Assembly: GCF_001753245.1 (NCBI RefSeq)
Contig: NZ_CP017415.1
Coordinates: 958,501-1,022,500, forward strand
Source of the DNA: Acidihalobacter yilgarnensis
Lineage (GTDB): Bacteria > Pseudomonadota > Gammaproteobacteria > DSM-5130 > Acidihalobacteraceae
Length of the DNA stretch: 64,000 nt
Direction: 5' to 3'
Shown here in pieces: positions 8,886 to 17,812 of this stretch (position 1 is the first letter of the stretch; every line of letters begins with the position of its first letter). The notes under the pieces were generated by a model. That model ran no database searches, was not told the origin of the DNA, and saw nothing but the letters and a program-made list of their open reading frames with translations. The translations under genes and the position numbers were made by a program.

Positions 8886-10063
8886 GGCAACGCTGAATAA
8901 GTCGTCACAATCAATCAACCCTCAAGGTTGATCAGTTTTGCCCCTGATCAGACGTCTAGATCCCGGTTTTTTGCTCTCGGTTTTCACCCTTCTCGCGCCT
9001 TGAGGTACGTTGTGGGCCCTCAACGCGCTATCAGGTGGGTACTCGGGTCCGTGATAGGTACAGGTTAGCTAACCCGAGGACCACGAAGCTGCGGTTGGCA
9101 TTCTTGTCCAAACCCCGGTAGCGCACTTTGCTGAACCCCCACAGCCGTTTCACCACCGCAAAGACGTGCTCGACTCGGGCGCGGATCCGCGATTTGTTGC
9201 GGTTACGCAAACGTTCGGCCTCGGCAATTTCACCACGCTTGCTGATGCGTCGATTGGTAAAGTCCTTCGCCCGAGGGGCATGCGCCCGAATCAGCGCTTT
9301 TTGACTGGCGTAGGCACTATCGCCATAGACTCGACGCTCCTCGCCGTGCAGCGGGTCCGCGAGCAGGTGTTTGTCGTGCACGTTGGCGGCGGTGACCGCC
9401 GCGCTGTGCACCAGGCCGGTACGATTGTCCACACCGATGTGTAGCTTCATACCGAAATACCACTGTTGGCCCTTGCGGGTCTGATGCATGTCGGGATCGC
9501 GTGTCTTGTGGGCATTCTTGGTCGAGCTCGGCGCACCGATGATCGTGGCGTCGACGATCGTTCCAGTACCGACCTTCAGGCCCCGATCCTGCAGGGTCTG
9601 ATTGACCTGTGCGAACAACGCCGCACCCAGGTCGTGCTGCTCCAACAGGCGACGAAACTTCAGCAGGGTCGTTCCGTCCGGGACCCGCTCGCGGCCCAGA
9701 TCAATGCCCACGAATCGCCTCAGCGACGTGCTGTCCAGCAGCGCTTCTTCACACGCCTCGTCAGCCAGGTTGAACCCGTGCTGCACGAAGTACATCCGCA
9801 GCATCCGTTCCAGCCCCACCGGTGGACGACCCTTCCCTGCCTTCGGGTAGTGGGGCTCGATCACCGCACACGACGCGGACCACGGCACGAGTTCCTCCAT
9901 CGTCGATAGAAACACATCACGACGCGTCGCCCGCCGATAGACCTCGAATCCTTCGCCTGAGTCCGCTGCCATCGCCAGTGTCTGCTGTTTCATCGTTACG
10001 ATCCCAATTGGTTGTCAGGGCAACTCAATTTTCGCAGAGGTAAGAGACTTTTTCAGCGTTGCC
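8886..10063. mobile_element. IS5-family insertion sequence, complete
   Basis: The element is 1178 bp. Terminal inverted repeats are GGCAACGCTGAATAAGTC at the left and, reading inward from the right, the same with one mismatch (T to A). CTAA occurs directly outside both ends (8882-8885 and 10064-10067), matching the 4-bp YTAR target duplication of the IS5 group. It carries one intact transposase gene on the minus strand. Intact ends, duplication and reading frame suggest a fairly recent insertion into the intergenic space between the small gene and queG. Confidence 0.92.
9031..9993 (-). CDS. IS5-family DDE transposase
   Basis: A 320-residue transposase filling the IS5 element. It begins with the DUF772-type N-terminal domain (GRPPVGLERMLRMYFVQHGFNLADEAC). 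The DDE catalytic core follows: TIVDATIIGAP supplies the first Asp, VYGDSAYAS the second, and RNRNKSRIRARVEHVFAVVKR the Glu region typical of IS5 members. The length agrees with intact family members and I see no frameshift, so the element should be able to move. Confidence 0.93.
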   Translation of the reverse strand: MKQQTLAMAADSGEGFEVYRRATRRDVFLSTMEELVPWSASCAVIEPHYPKAGKGRPPVGLERMLRMYFVQHGFNLADEACEEALLDSTSLRRFVGIDLGRERVPDGTTLLKFRRLLEQHDLGAALFAQVNQTLQDRGLKVGTGTIVDATIIGAPSSTKNAHKTRDPDMHQTRKGQQWYFGMKLHIGVDNRTGLVHSAAVTAANVHDKHLLADPLHGEERRVYGDSAYASQKALIRAHAPRAKDFTNRRISKRGEIAEAERLRNRNKSRIRARVEHVFAVVKRLWGFSKVRYRGLDKNANRSFVVLGLANLYLSRTRVPT

Positions 10064-10118
10064 CTAAATCAACCGGCGGCTGAAAACCGATCGAATACGG
10101 GGCGAAACGTTGCTGGAT

Positions 10119-11177
10119 TTATGTGTGACGCGCCAGTGCCCAGGCGACGTGTTCGCGGACCAATGCTGAGGGATGGTCCGCGCGCGCGCGCAGAGCCTCG
10201 ATGATGCCGGCGCTGTGCGGAGCGTTGCCCAGCGCAACGGCGATGTTGCGTAGCCAGCGTTCGTGTCCGATACGGCGGATGGCCGACCCCTCGGTGCGCG
10301 CGAGGAATTCATCCTCGCGCCAGGCGAATAGATCGATCAGGCGCGGCGCGTCGAGTCCATGGCGTGGTGCGAAATCGGGTTCGTTGCTGGGTCGTGCGAA
10401 GCGATTCCACGGGCAGACGAGCTGGCAGTCGTCGCAGCCGTAGATGCGGTTGCCGATCAACGGGCGCAAGGGCTCGGGAATGGCGCCCTTGAGCTCGATG
10501 GTCAGATAGGAAATACAGCGGCGCGCATCCAGCTGATAGGGGGCGACGATGGCCTGCGTTGGGCAGATGTCGATGCACGCGCGGCAATTGCCGCAGTGGG
10601 ACGCGATGGGGCTGTCGACGGGCAGGGGAAGATCGGTATACAGCTCACCCAGGAAGAACCAGGACCCCGCCTCACGCGCGAGTAGGTTGGTGTGCTTGCC
10701 GATCCAGCCGAGCCCGGCCTTTTGCGCGAGCGGTTTTTCCAGGACCGGCGCGCTGTCGGTGAAGGCGCGGTATCCGAAGGGGCCAATCTTCGCCTCGATG
10801 CGGTCGGCTAGCTGCTGCAGCCGCCGGCGCATCACCTTGTGATAGTCGCGGCCCAATGCGTAGCGCGACACGTAGCCTGCGGTAGGGACATTGAGCACGG
10901 CCTCGGCTTCGGCGCCCGCCGGCGGTAGATAATCCATGCGCACTGAAATGACCCGCAGGGTGCCGGGTAGCAGTTCGGCGGGACGGCTACGCTTGCGGCC
11001 GTGGCGCGCCATGTAGTCCATCTCGCCGTGAAAGCCTCGCGTGAGCCACTCGTGCAGATGACCCTCTGCCTGTTCAAGGTCGATATCGGTAATGCCGATC
11101 GCGCCGAAGCCGAGCGCGCGTCCCCAGGCTTTGATATCGGCGGCGAGGCTGACGGGGTCTGGAACGGTGGCATCCAT
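10119..11177 (-). CDS. queG: Epoxyqueuosine reductase
   Basis: QueG performs the last step of queuosine synthesis in tRNA, reducing epoxyqueuosine with cobalamin and two [4Fe-4S] clusters. The 352-residue form starting at ATG 11177 shows the N-terminal DUF1730 region (ITDIDLEQAEGHLHEWL), the cluster motif CGNCRACIDICPTQAI and a second motif CDDCQLVCPWNRF. The C-terminal HEAT-like segment ends in HVAWALARHT. A longer frame to 11228 exists, but its extra 17 residues are Pro/Ser-rich and overlap the start of divergent nnr. Divergent arrangement with nnr matches the yjeS-yjeF pair of enterobacteria. Confidence 0.93.
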   Translation of the reverse strand: MDATVPDPVSLAADIKAWGRALGFGAIGITDIDLEQAEGHLHEWLTRGFHGEMDYMARHGRKRSRPAELLPGTLRVISVRMDYLPPAGAEAEAVLNVPTAGYVSRYALGRDYHKVMRRRLQQLADRIEAKIGPFGYRAFTDSAPVLEKPLAQKAGLGWIGKHTNLLAREAGSWFFLGELYTDLPLPVDSPIASHCGNCRACIDICPTQAIVAPYQLDARRCISYLTIELKGAIPEPLRPLIGNRIYGCDDCQLVCPWNRFARPSNEPDFAPRHGLDAPRLIDLFAWREDEFLARTEGSAIRRIGHERWLRNIAVALGNAPHSAGIIEALRARADHPSALVREHVAWALARHT

Positions 11178-11226
11178 GATGAGTATCGGCGATGAGGGAG
11201 AGGGCTTCGGCGGTATACTGACACGC

Positions 11227-12699
11227 ATGCAAATACTGCGTCTGCCCCTTTATACGGTTGAGCAGGCGCGTCGGATCGACCGGCGTGCCAGCGAGTCGTT
11301 CGGTTTGCCGGGCCCGGTACTGATGGCGCGCGCCGGTGCGTTGGCGTTCGCTCGATTGCGCCGCCGCTGGCCCTTGGCCTTGCGATTGTGCGTGGTGTGC
11401 GGGAGCGGTAATAACGGTGGGGATGGTCTGGTGCTTGCGCGTGTTGCGCGGGCGGCGGGCCTGAGCGTGCAGGTCTTCATTGCGGGCCCGGGCCCGAAGG
11501 CGGGCAGTGAGGCCGCTGGGGCCCTGGCCGAATGGCTGGCCTCGGGCGATGGGATCGAACCCGTGCCGGCGGTTCTGCCGGAGGCCGATGTGTATGTCGA
11601 CGCTGTTTTTGGCATTGGTCTCAAGCGCACACCGGAAGGTGATGCCAGGACGGCCGTGGCGGCGCTGAGTCGTGTCGCCCCTGTGATGTCTCTGGACGTA
11701 CCTTCAGGGGTGGATGCCGATACGGGGCATTGCCCCGGTGGTGCGATCGTGCGCGCGGTCGAGACGGTGAGCTTCATCGTGCGCAAGCGCGGTCTATACA
11801 CGGGCCGTGCGCGCGACTATGTCGGCGAGGTAAGTCTGGAAGACCTTAGTCTGCCCGCGGAGGCGCTAGCCGACGAAGCCCCGACCGCCTGGTTGCGTCA
11901 GTGTGCCTCGGCGCTGCCACCGCGCAGGCCAGACAGCCACAAGGGCGATCATGGCCGAGTGCTGGTGATCGGCGGCGCACCAGGTTTTGCCGGTGCGGCA
12001 CGGATGGCGGGGGAGGCTGCCCTGCGCGTGGGTGCGGGCCTGGTGACCGTGGCTACGCATCCGGCACATGCTGCGATGCTCAACGTCGGATGCTGGGAGC
12101 TGATGGTGCGAGGCGTGGCGGACGGGGGCGCGCTTCGGGAGGCAATTGCGGCGGCAGATGTGGTCGCGATCGGTCCGGGGTTGTCGACGGCGGTCTGGGG
12201 GCGCGAGATGTGGCAGGCCGCGCTCGCCGCCCGCTGCCCGCTGGTGGTCGACGCCGATGCCCTCAACCTGCTTGCGGCCAGCCCTCATCGACGTGACGAT
12301 TGGGTGATAACGCCTCATCCGGGCGAGGCGGGCCGTTTGCTCGGCTGGACTGTCGGCACGGTACAGGCCGACCGCTTCGAGGCGGCGGCGCGCCTGAGCG
12401 AGCGTTACGGCGGCTCGATTGTGCTCAAGGGCGCGGGCACGCTTATCCGTACCGATACTCGGGTCGCGCTCTGCGCTGCGGGCAATCCGGGTATGGCTTC
12501 CGGCGGCATGGGCGATATCTTGACCGGTGTGATTGCCGGACTGATCGCCCAAGGGCGATCGCCGATCGCGGCGGCGGAAGAGGGGGTGTGTTTGCATGCC
12601 GTGGCGGGTGATCGCGCGGCGGTGACGGGCGAACGGGGTTTGCTTGCAACCGATTTATTGCCCTGGCTGCGGAGATTGGTGAACGGACTTGATGGATGA
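11227..12699 (+). CDS. nnr: Bifunctional NAD(P)HX epimerase/dehydratase
   Basis: Nnr repairs hydrated NADH and NADPH. The N-terminal NnrE (YjeF_N) domain, about residues 1-215, epimerises S/R forms (VVCGSGNNGGDGLVLAR). The C-terminal NnrD domain, about 225-485, is an ADP- or ATP-dependent dehydratase with ribokinase-like fold (KGDHGRVLVIGG, ITPHPGEAGRLL, GNPGMASGGMGDILTGVIAG). The 490-residue form from ATG 11227 is chosen since the frame upstream runs antisense into queG. It overlaps tsaE by 11 bases, as expected for this conserved gene pair. Confidence 0.94.
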   Translation: MQILRLPLYTVEQARRIDRRASESFGLPGPVLMARAGALAFARLRRRWPLALRLCVVCGSGNNGGDGLVLARVARAAGLSVQVFIAGPGPKAGSEAAGALAEWLASGDGIEPVPAVLPEADVYVDAVFGIGLKRTPEGDARTAVAALSRVAPVMSLDVPSGVDADTGHCPGGAIVRAVETVSFIVRKRGLYTGRARDYVGEVSLEDLSLPAEALADEAPTAWLRQCASALPPRRPDSHKGDHGRVLVIGGAPGFAGAARMAGEAALRVGAGLVTVATHPAHAAMLNVGCWELMVRGVADGGALREAIAAADVVAIGPGLSTAVWGREMWQAALAARCPLVVDADALNLLAASPHRRDDWVITPHPGEAGRLLGWTVGTVQADRFEAAARLSERYGGSIVLKGAGTLIRTDTRVALCAAGNPGMASGGMGDILTGVIAGLIAQGRSPIAAAEEGVCLHAVAGDRAAVTGERGLLATDLLPWLRRLVNGLDG

Positions 12700-13192
12700 A
12701 GGAAGCATGAACCTGAATCGGGGCGTTGATGACGGGCTTGAGCTGGCGCTCGCTGACGAAGCCGCGACCGAACATCTGGGTGCCGCGCTGGCGCGTGCCT
12801 TGCCACGAAATGCGCTGGTGTTTCTGCATGGCAATCTCGGTGCTGGCAAGACGACCTTGGCGCGCGCCTTGCTGCGAGCGCTCGGACACGCCGGTGCGGT
12901 GAGAAGTCCGACCTATACCTTGGTCGAGCCTTATGAGATAGACGGCCGGCGCGTGTTTCACTTTGATCTATATCGTCTCGCGGACCCGGAGGAGCTGGAG
13001 GCCATCGGGCTGCGCGATTACCTCGACGGCGATTCCCTCTGTCTGATCGAGTGGCCGGAGCGGGGCGCAGGCATGCTCCCGGCGGCGGATCTGGATATCC
13101 ATTTGGCGACTGATGGCGCCGGACGGCACGCCAGATTGCTCGCCGAAGGTGAGAAAGGACGGAGTGTTCTGATAAGTATTGATGTAATGTAA
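12689..13192 (+). CDS. tsaE: tRNA threonylcarbamoyladenosine synthesis ATPase TsaE
   Basis: TsaE is the small ATPase that works with TsaB-TsaD to place the t6A modification at position 37 of ANN-reading tRNAs. The 167-residue frame has the P-loop GNLGAGKT (48-55), the switch-like SPTYTLVEPY and the conserved HFDLYRLADPEELE. ATG codons at 12689, 12692 and 12707 are all possible; the first gives an 11-base overlap with nnr. Position between nnr and the amidase gene matches E. coli yjeE. Confidence 0.94.
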   Translation: MMDEGSMNLNRGVDDGLELALADEAATEHLGAALARALPRNALVFLHGNLGAGKTTLARALLRALGHAGAVRSPTYTLVEPYEIDGRRVFHFDLYRLADPEELEAIGLRDYLDGDSLCLIEWPERGAGMLPAADLDIHLATDGAGRHARLLAEGEKGRSVLISIDVM

Positions 13193-13331
13193 GAGCGTAG
13201 GTATATCGTCTATCTACATAAAAAATATAACTTTTGCACTTGCATTCTCGGTTTCGATGGCAAATGATATGGGCACATCGGCTACGTGTCGTTGATCGTC
13301 CTGTTGCCTTGCGGAACGTAGGAGAATATTC

Positions 13332-14561
13332 ATGAGCCACTCGACCGAAGATTCAGATCGTCGCGACTTTCTGCGCCGGATGCTGGGGATTTCCGGGATG
13401 GCCGCCATGACCGTGATCAGCCCCAGCGCCTTTGCCAGCACCGCGGTGCTGGTCAAGGGAGTGCACTTGAGCGAGTCCGGCGGCAAAACCCGCGTGATTT
13501 TCGATCTCAGCGGCCCGGTCCAGCACTCGCTGTTCACCCTGAGTCACCCCGACCGGGTGGTTATCGATTTCGACAATGCCCGCGCGGCCGGTGCCATGCG
13601 GTTTGCGTCAAGCCCGCTGGTGCGGGATATCCGCCATGCGGCGCGCGGTCGTTCCGACCTGCGCGTGGTGCTGGACCTTAAAGCCGACGCTGATGCCAGT
13701 AGCTTTTTGGTCAAGCCGGGGCGCGGATCGCGCAATTATCAGGTGGTAGTGGATCTGTCGGCCGTTTCCGTGGGTAAGCCCCAGCCAGTGATCACGGCAG
13801 CCCAGGCGCAACCGCAGCGGCCGTTACGCGATGTGGTGATTTGCATCGATCCTGGGCATGGCGGTAAGGACCCGGGCGCAATCGGCAAGCGCGGCACCTA
13901 TGAAAAGACCGTGGTACTTGATATGGCGCGACGCCTTGAGGCACTGATCAATCGCGAGCCCGGCATGCAAGCCTTCATGACTCGTAAAAGCGATTATTTC
14001 GTCACCTTGCGTGGACGCCTGGCCAAGGCCCGTAAGCATCGCGCCGATTTGTTCGTCTCGATCCATGCGGATGCTTCGCCGTATCGCTATCCCAAGGGTT
14101 CGACCGTTTATGTGCTTTCCGAGCACGGCGCCTCTTCCGAGGCGGCCCGTCTGCTCGCAGAGCGCCAGAATGATGTCGACCGCGTGGCCGGAGTGAATCT
14201 ATCCAATAAAGATAATCTGGTCGCCTCGGTACTGGTCGATCTGGCGCAATCGGCCACGCGCGAGGCCAGCTTCAAATTGGGCGACAAGCTCAAGGGCAGC
14301 ATTGATCGCGTGATTCGCATGCATTCGAACACCGTGGAGCGGGCGTCCTTCGTGGTACTCAAATCGCCGGATATCCCCTCTGCGCTGGTGGAAACGGCGT
14401 TTATCTCCAATCCCGCAGAGGAACGCCGCCTGCGTACCCCGCGTTTCCGGGCCAATATGGCTGGTGCGTTGCTCGGGGGCGTCAAGGACTATTTCGAACA
14501 TCATGCGCCGCCCGGTACGATCTTCGCCGAGCGTGGGCGCGTCTTGCACGAGTTCGGTTAG
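13332..14561 (+). CDS. amiC: N-acetylmuramoyl-L-alanine amidase, AMIN domain
   Basis: A periplasmic cell-wall amidase that splits daughter-cell peptidoglycan. The 409-residue protein starts with a Tat-type signal (DRRDFLRRMLG, hydrophobic run, AFA cleavage). An AMIN domain at about 45-150 targets the septum. The zinc-dependent Amidase_3 catalytic domain (about 170-390) shows ICIDPGHGGKDPGAIG with the first His ligand, SIHADA with another, and VETAFISNPAEE with the catalytic Glu. The Tat signal makes AmiA/AmiC-like export likely, although the position corresponds to E. coli amiB. A 139-base gap with AT-rich sequence separates it from tsaE, so it may have its own promoter. Confidence 0.92.
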   Translation: MSHSTEDSDRRDFLRRMLGISGMAAMTVISPSAFASTAVLVKGVHLSESGGKTRVIFDLSGPVQHSLFTLSHPDRVVIDFDNARAAGAMRFASSPLVRDIRHAARGRSDLRVVLDLKADADASSFLVKPGRGSRNYQVVVDLSAVSVGKPQPVITAAQAQPQRPLRDVVICIDPGHGGKDPGAIGKRGTYEKTVVLDMARRLEALINREPGMQAFMTRKSDYFVTLRGRLAKARKHRADLFVSIHADASPYRYPKGSTVYVLSEHGASSEAARLLAERQNDVDRVAGVNLSNKDNLVASVLVDLAQSATREASFKLGDKLKGSIDRVIRMHSNTVERASFVVLKSPDIPSALVETAFISNPAEERRLRTPRFRANMAGALLGGVKDYFEHHAPPGTIFAERGRVLHEFG

Positions 14562-14576
14562 CCCCGGAAGAGATCC

Positions 14577-14597
14577 CGCCGGCCATTTGGGCCGGCG
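14577..14597 (+). terminator. Stem-loop after amiC
   Basis: CGCCGGCC and GGCCGGCG form a perfect 8-bp stem around ATTTG, 15 bases past the amidase stop. There is no T-run, so this is a weak terminator candidate. A CATAAT hexamer near 14623 could be the -10 of a mutL promoter. Confidence 0.4.
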
Positions 14598-14658
14598 CCC
14601 GTCGCGGATAGCGGGCGGCATGGCATAATGCCGGGCGTATTCGAACGCCCTACCGCCA

Positions 14659-16481
14659 ATGCCGATGTCCATCCGCCGATTGCCGCCGCAACTCATCAAT
14701 CAGATCGCCGCCGGCGAGGTGGTTGATCGTCCTGCGTCCGTGATCAAGGAATTGCTGGAGAACAGCCTCGATGCCGGCGCTGATCGGATCGAGCTTGATA
14801 TCGAGCAGGGTGGGCAGCGCCTGATGCGCATCCGCGACAATGGCTGCGGGATTCCCCGAGATGAGATGGCATTGGCGTTGTCGCGCCATGCAACTAGCAA
14901 AATCGCTTCACTGGACGACCTGGAACAGGTGCGCAGCCTGGGTTTTCGAGGAGAAGCGCTGCCGAGTATCGCCTCGGTGTCTCGCCTGACGCTGACCTCC
15001 TGCACGGCGGGCGAATCGGCTGGCTGGCGTCTGCGCGGCGACGGTCGGGAGCAGTTCACCGCCCCGAGCCCGCGGCGCACCCGCAGGGCACGACCGTCGA
15101 GGTGCGTGACCTGTTCTTCAATGTGCCGGCGCGCCGCAAGTTCCTACGTACCGAGCGCACGGAGTATCAGCATATCGAGGAGGTGGTGCGCCGTATCGCG
15201 CTAAGCCGCTTTGATGTGGCCGTGCGTATGAGCCATAACGGGAAGACGCAGTTCGAGTTGCGTAAGGCGGAAGAGGCTGAAGCCCAGGCGCAACGCGTGG
15301 CTTCGGTATGTAGCGAGGCCTTTCTGGCGCAATCGAATCTGATTGAACATGAAGGTGCCGGGATGCGTCTGTGGGGCTGGCTGGGTGCGCCGACCTTTTC
15401 GCGCGGACAGGCCGATCTGCAGTATTTCTACGTCAACGGGCGCATGGTGCGCGATAAATTGGTATCGCACGCCGTCCGTTTGGCTTACCAGGATGTGCTG
15501 TTCCACGGTCGCCATCCGGCCTATGTGTTGTTTCTGGATATGGATCCGGCCGGGGTCGATGTCAATGCCCATCCCGCCAAGGCGGAGGTGCGTTTTCGCG
15601 ATTCGCGTTTGGTGCATGATTACTTGCACCACAGCCTCAAGGAAGCGATTGCCGGGCGTCGTGCCGCGGAAGGCGTCCTCCCTGCTTCGCCGGTGAGGGA
15701 GACGTACCTGAGTCCGGAGATGTCGCAATCACCATTGCGTCCCGGTCCTGGATTCGACTTGGGCGTACCCACGCCAGCCGGTCACTCGTACCGATCGGGC
15801 GGGGTGGGGGCTGTCGGCGGGGTGGGAGAGCAGTTGGCCGCCTTCGGGCGCCTTTATGCTGCTGCACCGAGCGGGAAACCGGAAGTGGCCGGCGACGTGC
15901 CGCCGCTGGGATTCGCCCTGGCACAGCTCGGCGGTGTCTATGTCCTGGCGGAAAACGCCAATGGCCTGGTGCTGGTCGACATGCATGCCGCTCACGAACG
16001 CATTACCTACGAACGACTCAAGACCGCCTACGGTATCGAGGGGGTGCGGCGTCAGCCGCTACTGTTGCCGGCGACGGTTGCCGTGAGCCGTCGAGAAGCG
16101 GATGCGGCCGAATCTGTCCGAGATTTGCTGGCCCGACTCGGGCTGGAGATCGACCGGCTTGGCCCGGAGTCGCTGCGTGTGCGTGCCGTGCCCGCACTGC
16201 TGGCTGGTGCTGACGTTGCTCAGCTGTTGCGCGATGTGCTCGGAGATGTCGTCGAATACGGCGACAGCCTGCGCGTGGAGGCGGAAGTCAATGAGGTGTT
16301 GTCTACCATGGCTTGCCACGGGTCGGTGCGCGCCAATCGGCGTTTGACGCTGGACGAAATGAACAGTTTGCTGCGCGACATGGAGCGCACCGAGCGCAGC
16401 GATCAGTGCAACCACGGGCGGCCAACCTGGGTGCAGATGAGCTTGGGCGAACTCGATCGCCTGTTCCTGCGCGGGCGTTGA
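14659..16481 (+). pseudogene. mutL: DNA mismatch repair protein MutL, one frameshift
   Basis: MutL couples mismatch recognition by MutS to strand nicking. The frame from ATG 14659 encodes the GHKL ATPase start ([41 protein letters not shown]) and is intact to about residue 136. Near 15069-15071, where the sequence reads AGCCCGCGG, MutL similarity jumps to the frame that continues [18 protein letters not shown] and runs to the C-terminal dimerisation domain ([20 protein letters not shown]) with stop at 16481. Adding one base, for example a fourth C, gives a 607-residue protein of normal family length. No other damage is visible. It is therefore either a sequencing indel or a very recent loss that would raise the mutation rate. 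Confidence 0.9.
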
Positions 16482-16484
16482 TTC

Positions 16485-17441
16485 GTGTCTGGCGCGCAAG
16501 CAGCCGCCGATCTGCCGCCGGCCATCCTGTTGATGGGGCCGACGGCGAGCGGCAAGACGGATCTCGCGCTGGAGTTGGTGCGTCGCTTCCCCGTAGAGAT
16601 CGTCAGTGTCGATTCGGCACTGATCTATCGTGGCATGGACATCGGTACCGCCAAGCCCTCCCGTGAGTTGCTGGCCGAGGCGCCGCATCGCCTGATCGAT
16701 ATACTCGACCCGCTTGAAGTCTATTCCGCGGCGCGCTTCCGTGCGGATGCCTTGCGCGAGATGGCGCAGATAACTGCGGCGGGTCGGATACCGTTGCTGA
16801 CCGGCGGAACACTATTGTATTTCCGGGCGCTGGAATCGGGTTTGTCTGTATTGCCGGCAGCCGACCCCGAGATGCGTGCGCGGATCGCGGCAGAGGCCGC
16901 GGAGCGGGGTTGGGAAGCCCTGCACGAGGAGTTGGTGCGCCTCGATCCCGCCGCTGCCGACCGTATCCACCGCAACGATCCGCAGCGTTTGCAGCGGGCG
17001 CTGGAGGTCATCCGGTTGACTGGGCGGCCTTTGTCTTCGCAACAGTCTGGCGGTGTTGCCGGCTTGCCATACCGGTTGTTACGCCTTGGTTTGGTGCCTG
17101 ATGATCGGGAGAGTCTTCATCGGCGCATTCGTCAACGTTTCGAAAAGATGTTGGTCGAAGGCTTGATAAATGAAGTAGCGGACCTATATCACAGGGGCGA
17201 TCTGAACCCGGCTCTGCCTTCGATGCGCGCCGTCGGCTATCGCCAGATTTGGTGTTATCTGGCAGGCGAATGGGATCGGCAGACGATGATCGAAAAGGCT
17301 GTTGTGGCGACACGGCAATTGGCCAAGCGACAAATGACCTGGCTGCGCGGCGATCACGCATTAATACGCGTGAACGCCGAGGCCGTCGAGCTGTCGAAGC
17401 TCAGCGCGCAGGTCGCGCAGTTTATCGAGGGAGGCAGTTAA
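16485..17441 (+). CDS. miaA: tRNA dimethylallyltransferase
   Basis: MiaA transfers the dimethylallyl group to A37 of tRNAs reading UNN codons, the first step to ms2i6A. The 318-residue protein carries the P-loop GPTASGKT (18-25), [19 protein letters not shown] and [17 protein letters not shown], and the tRNA-binding [11 protein letters not shown] and [13 protein letters not shown] motifs near the end. The GTG at 16485 lies three bases after the mutL stop. Order mutL-miaA-hfq is conserved in gammaproteobacteria. Confidence 0.95.
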   Translation: MSGAQAAADLPPAILLMGPTASGKTDLALELVRRFPVEIVSVDSALIYRGMDIGTAKPSRELLAEAPHRLIDILDPLEVYSAARFRADALREMAQITAAGRIPLLTGGTLLYFRALESGLSVLPAADPEMRARIAAEAAERGWEALHEELVRLDPAAADRIHRNDPQRLQRALEVIRLTGRPLSSQQSGGVAGLPYRLLRLGLVPDDRESLHRRIRQRFEKMLVEGLINEVADLYHRGDLNPALPSMRAVGYRQIWCYLAGEWDRQTMIEKAVVATRQLAKRQMTWLRGDHALIRVNAEAVELSKLSAQVAQFIEGGS

Positions 17442-17476
17442 GCCTCGGCAAACGTGCCATGTGTGGCGATGCCGCG

Positions 17477-17485
17477 TGCTAATAT
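17477..17485 (+). promoter_or_regulatory. Extended -10 promoter element before hfq
   Basis: TGC followed by TAATAT forms an extended -10 (TGn plus a hexamer close to TATAAT) 61 bases before the hfq start. A clear -35 is not seen, which extended -10 promoters do not need. A dedicated hfq promoter in the miaA-hfq gap is known in enterobacteria; the assignment here is by position and motif only. Confidence 0.4.
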
Positions 17486-17546
17486 TATCCACCGAAGGGC
17501 CGAGTGGACATGCGCCATCGGTATCCAACAATAAGGAGCCAGTTTA

Positions 17547-17795
17547 ATGTCTAAAGGGCATACCCTGCAGGAACCGTTTTTGAATCTGTTGCGTAAGGAA
17601 CGCGTGCCGGTCGCGATCTTTCTCGTCAACGGTATCAAGCTGCAAGGACAAATCGAGTCCTTTGACCAGTTTGTTGTTTTGCTCAAAAACAGTGTCAGCC
17701 AGATGGTCTACAAACACGCGATATCAACCATTGTGCCTTCGCGTCCAGTCCGGTTGCCCATAGATGACGTCGATGAAGAAGGCGATGCCGAATAA
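17547..17795 (+). CDS. hfq: RNA chaperone Hfq
   Basis: Hfq is the hexameric Sm-like protein that pairs small RNAs with mRNAs. The 82-residue protein contains the Sm1 region ([36 protein letters not shown]) and the Sm2 motif [14 protein letters not shown], including the KH pair that binds uridine-rich 3' ends. The C-terminal tail is short and acidic ([10 protein letters not shown]) rather than the long disordered tail of E. coli. The start is preceded by AAGGAG. Confidence 0.97.
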   Translation: MSKGHTLQEPFLNLLRKERVPVAIFLVNGIKLQGQIESFDQFVVLLKNSVSQMVYKHAISTIVPSRPVRLPIDDVDEEGDAE

Positions 17796-17812
17796 GCGGA
17801 GCGACATCCACG

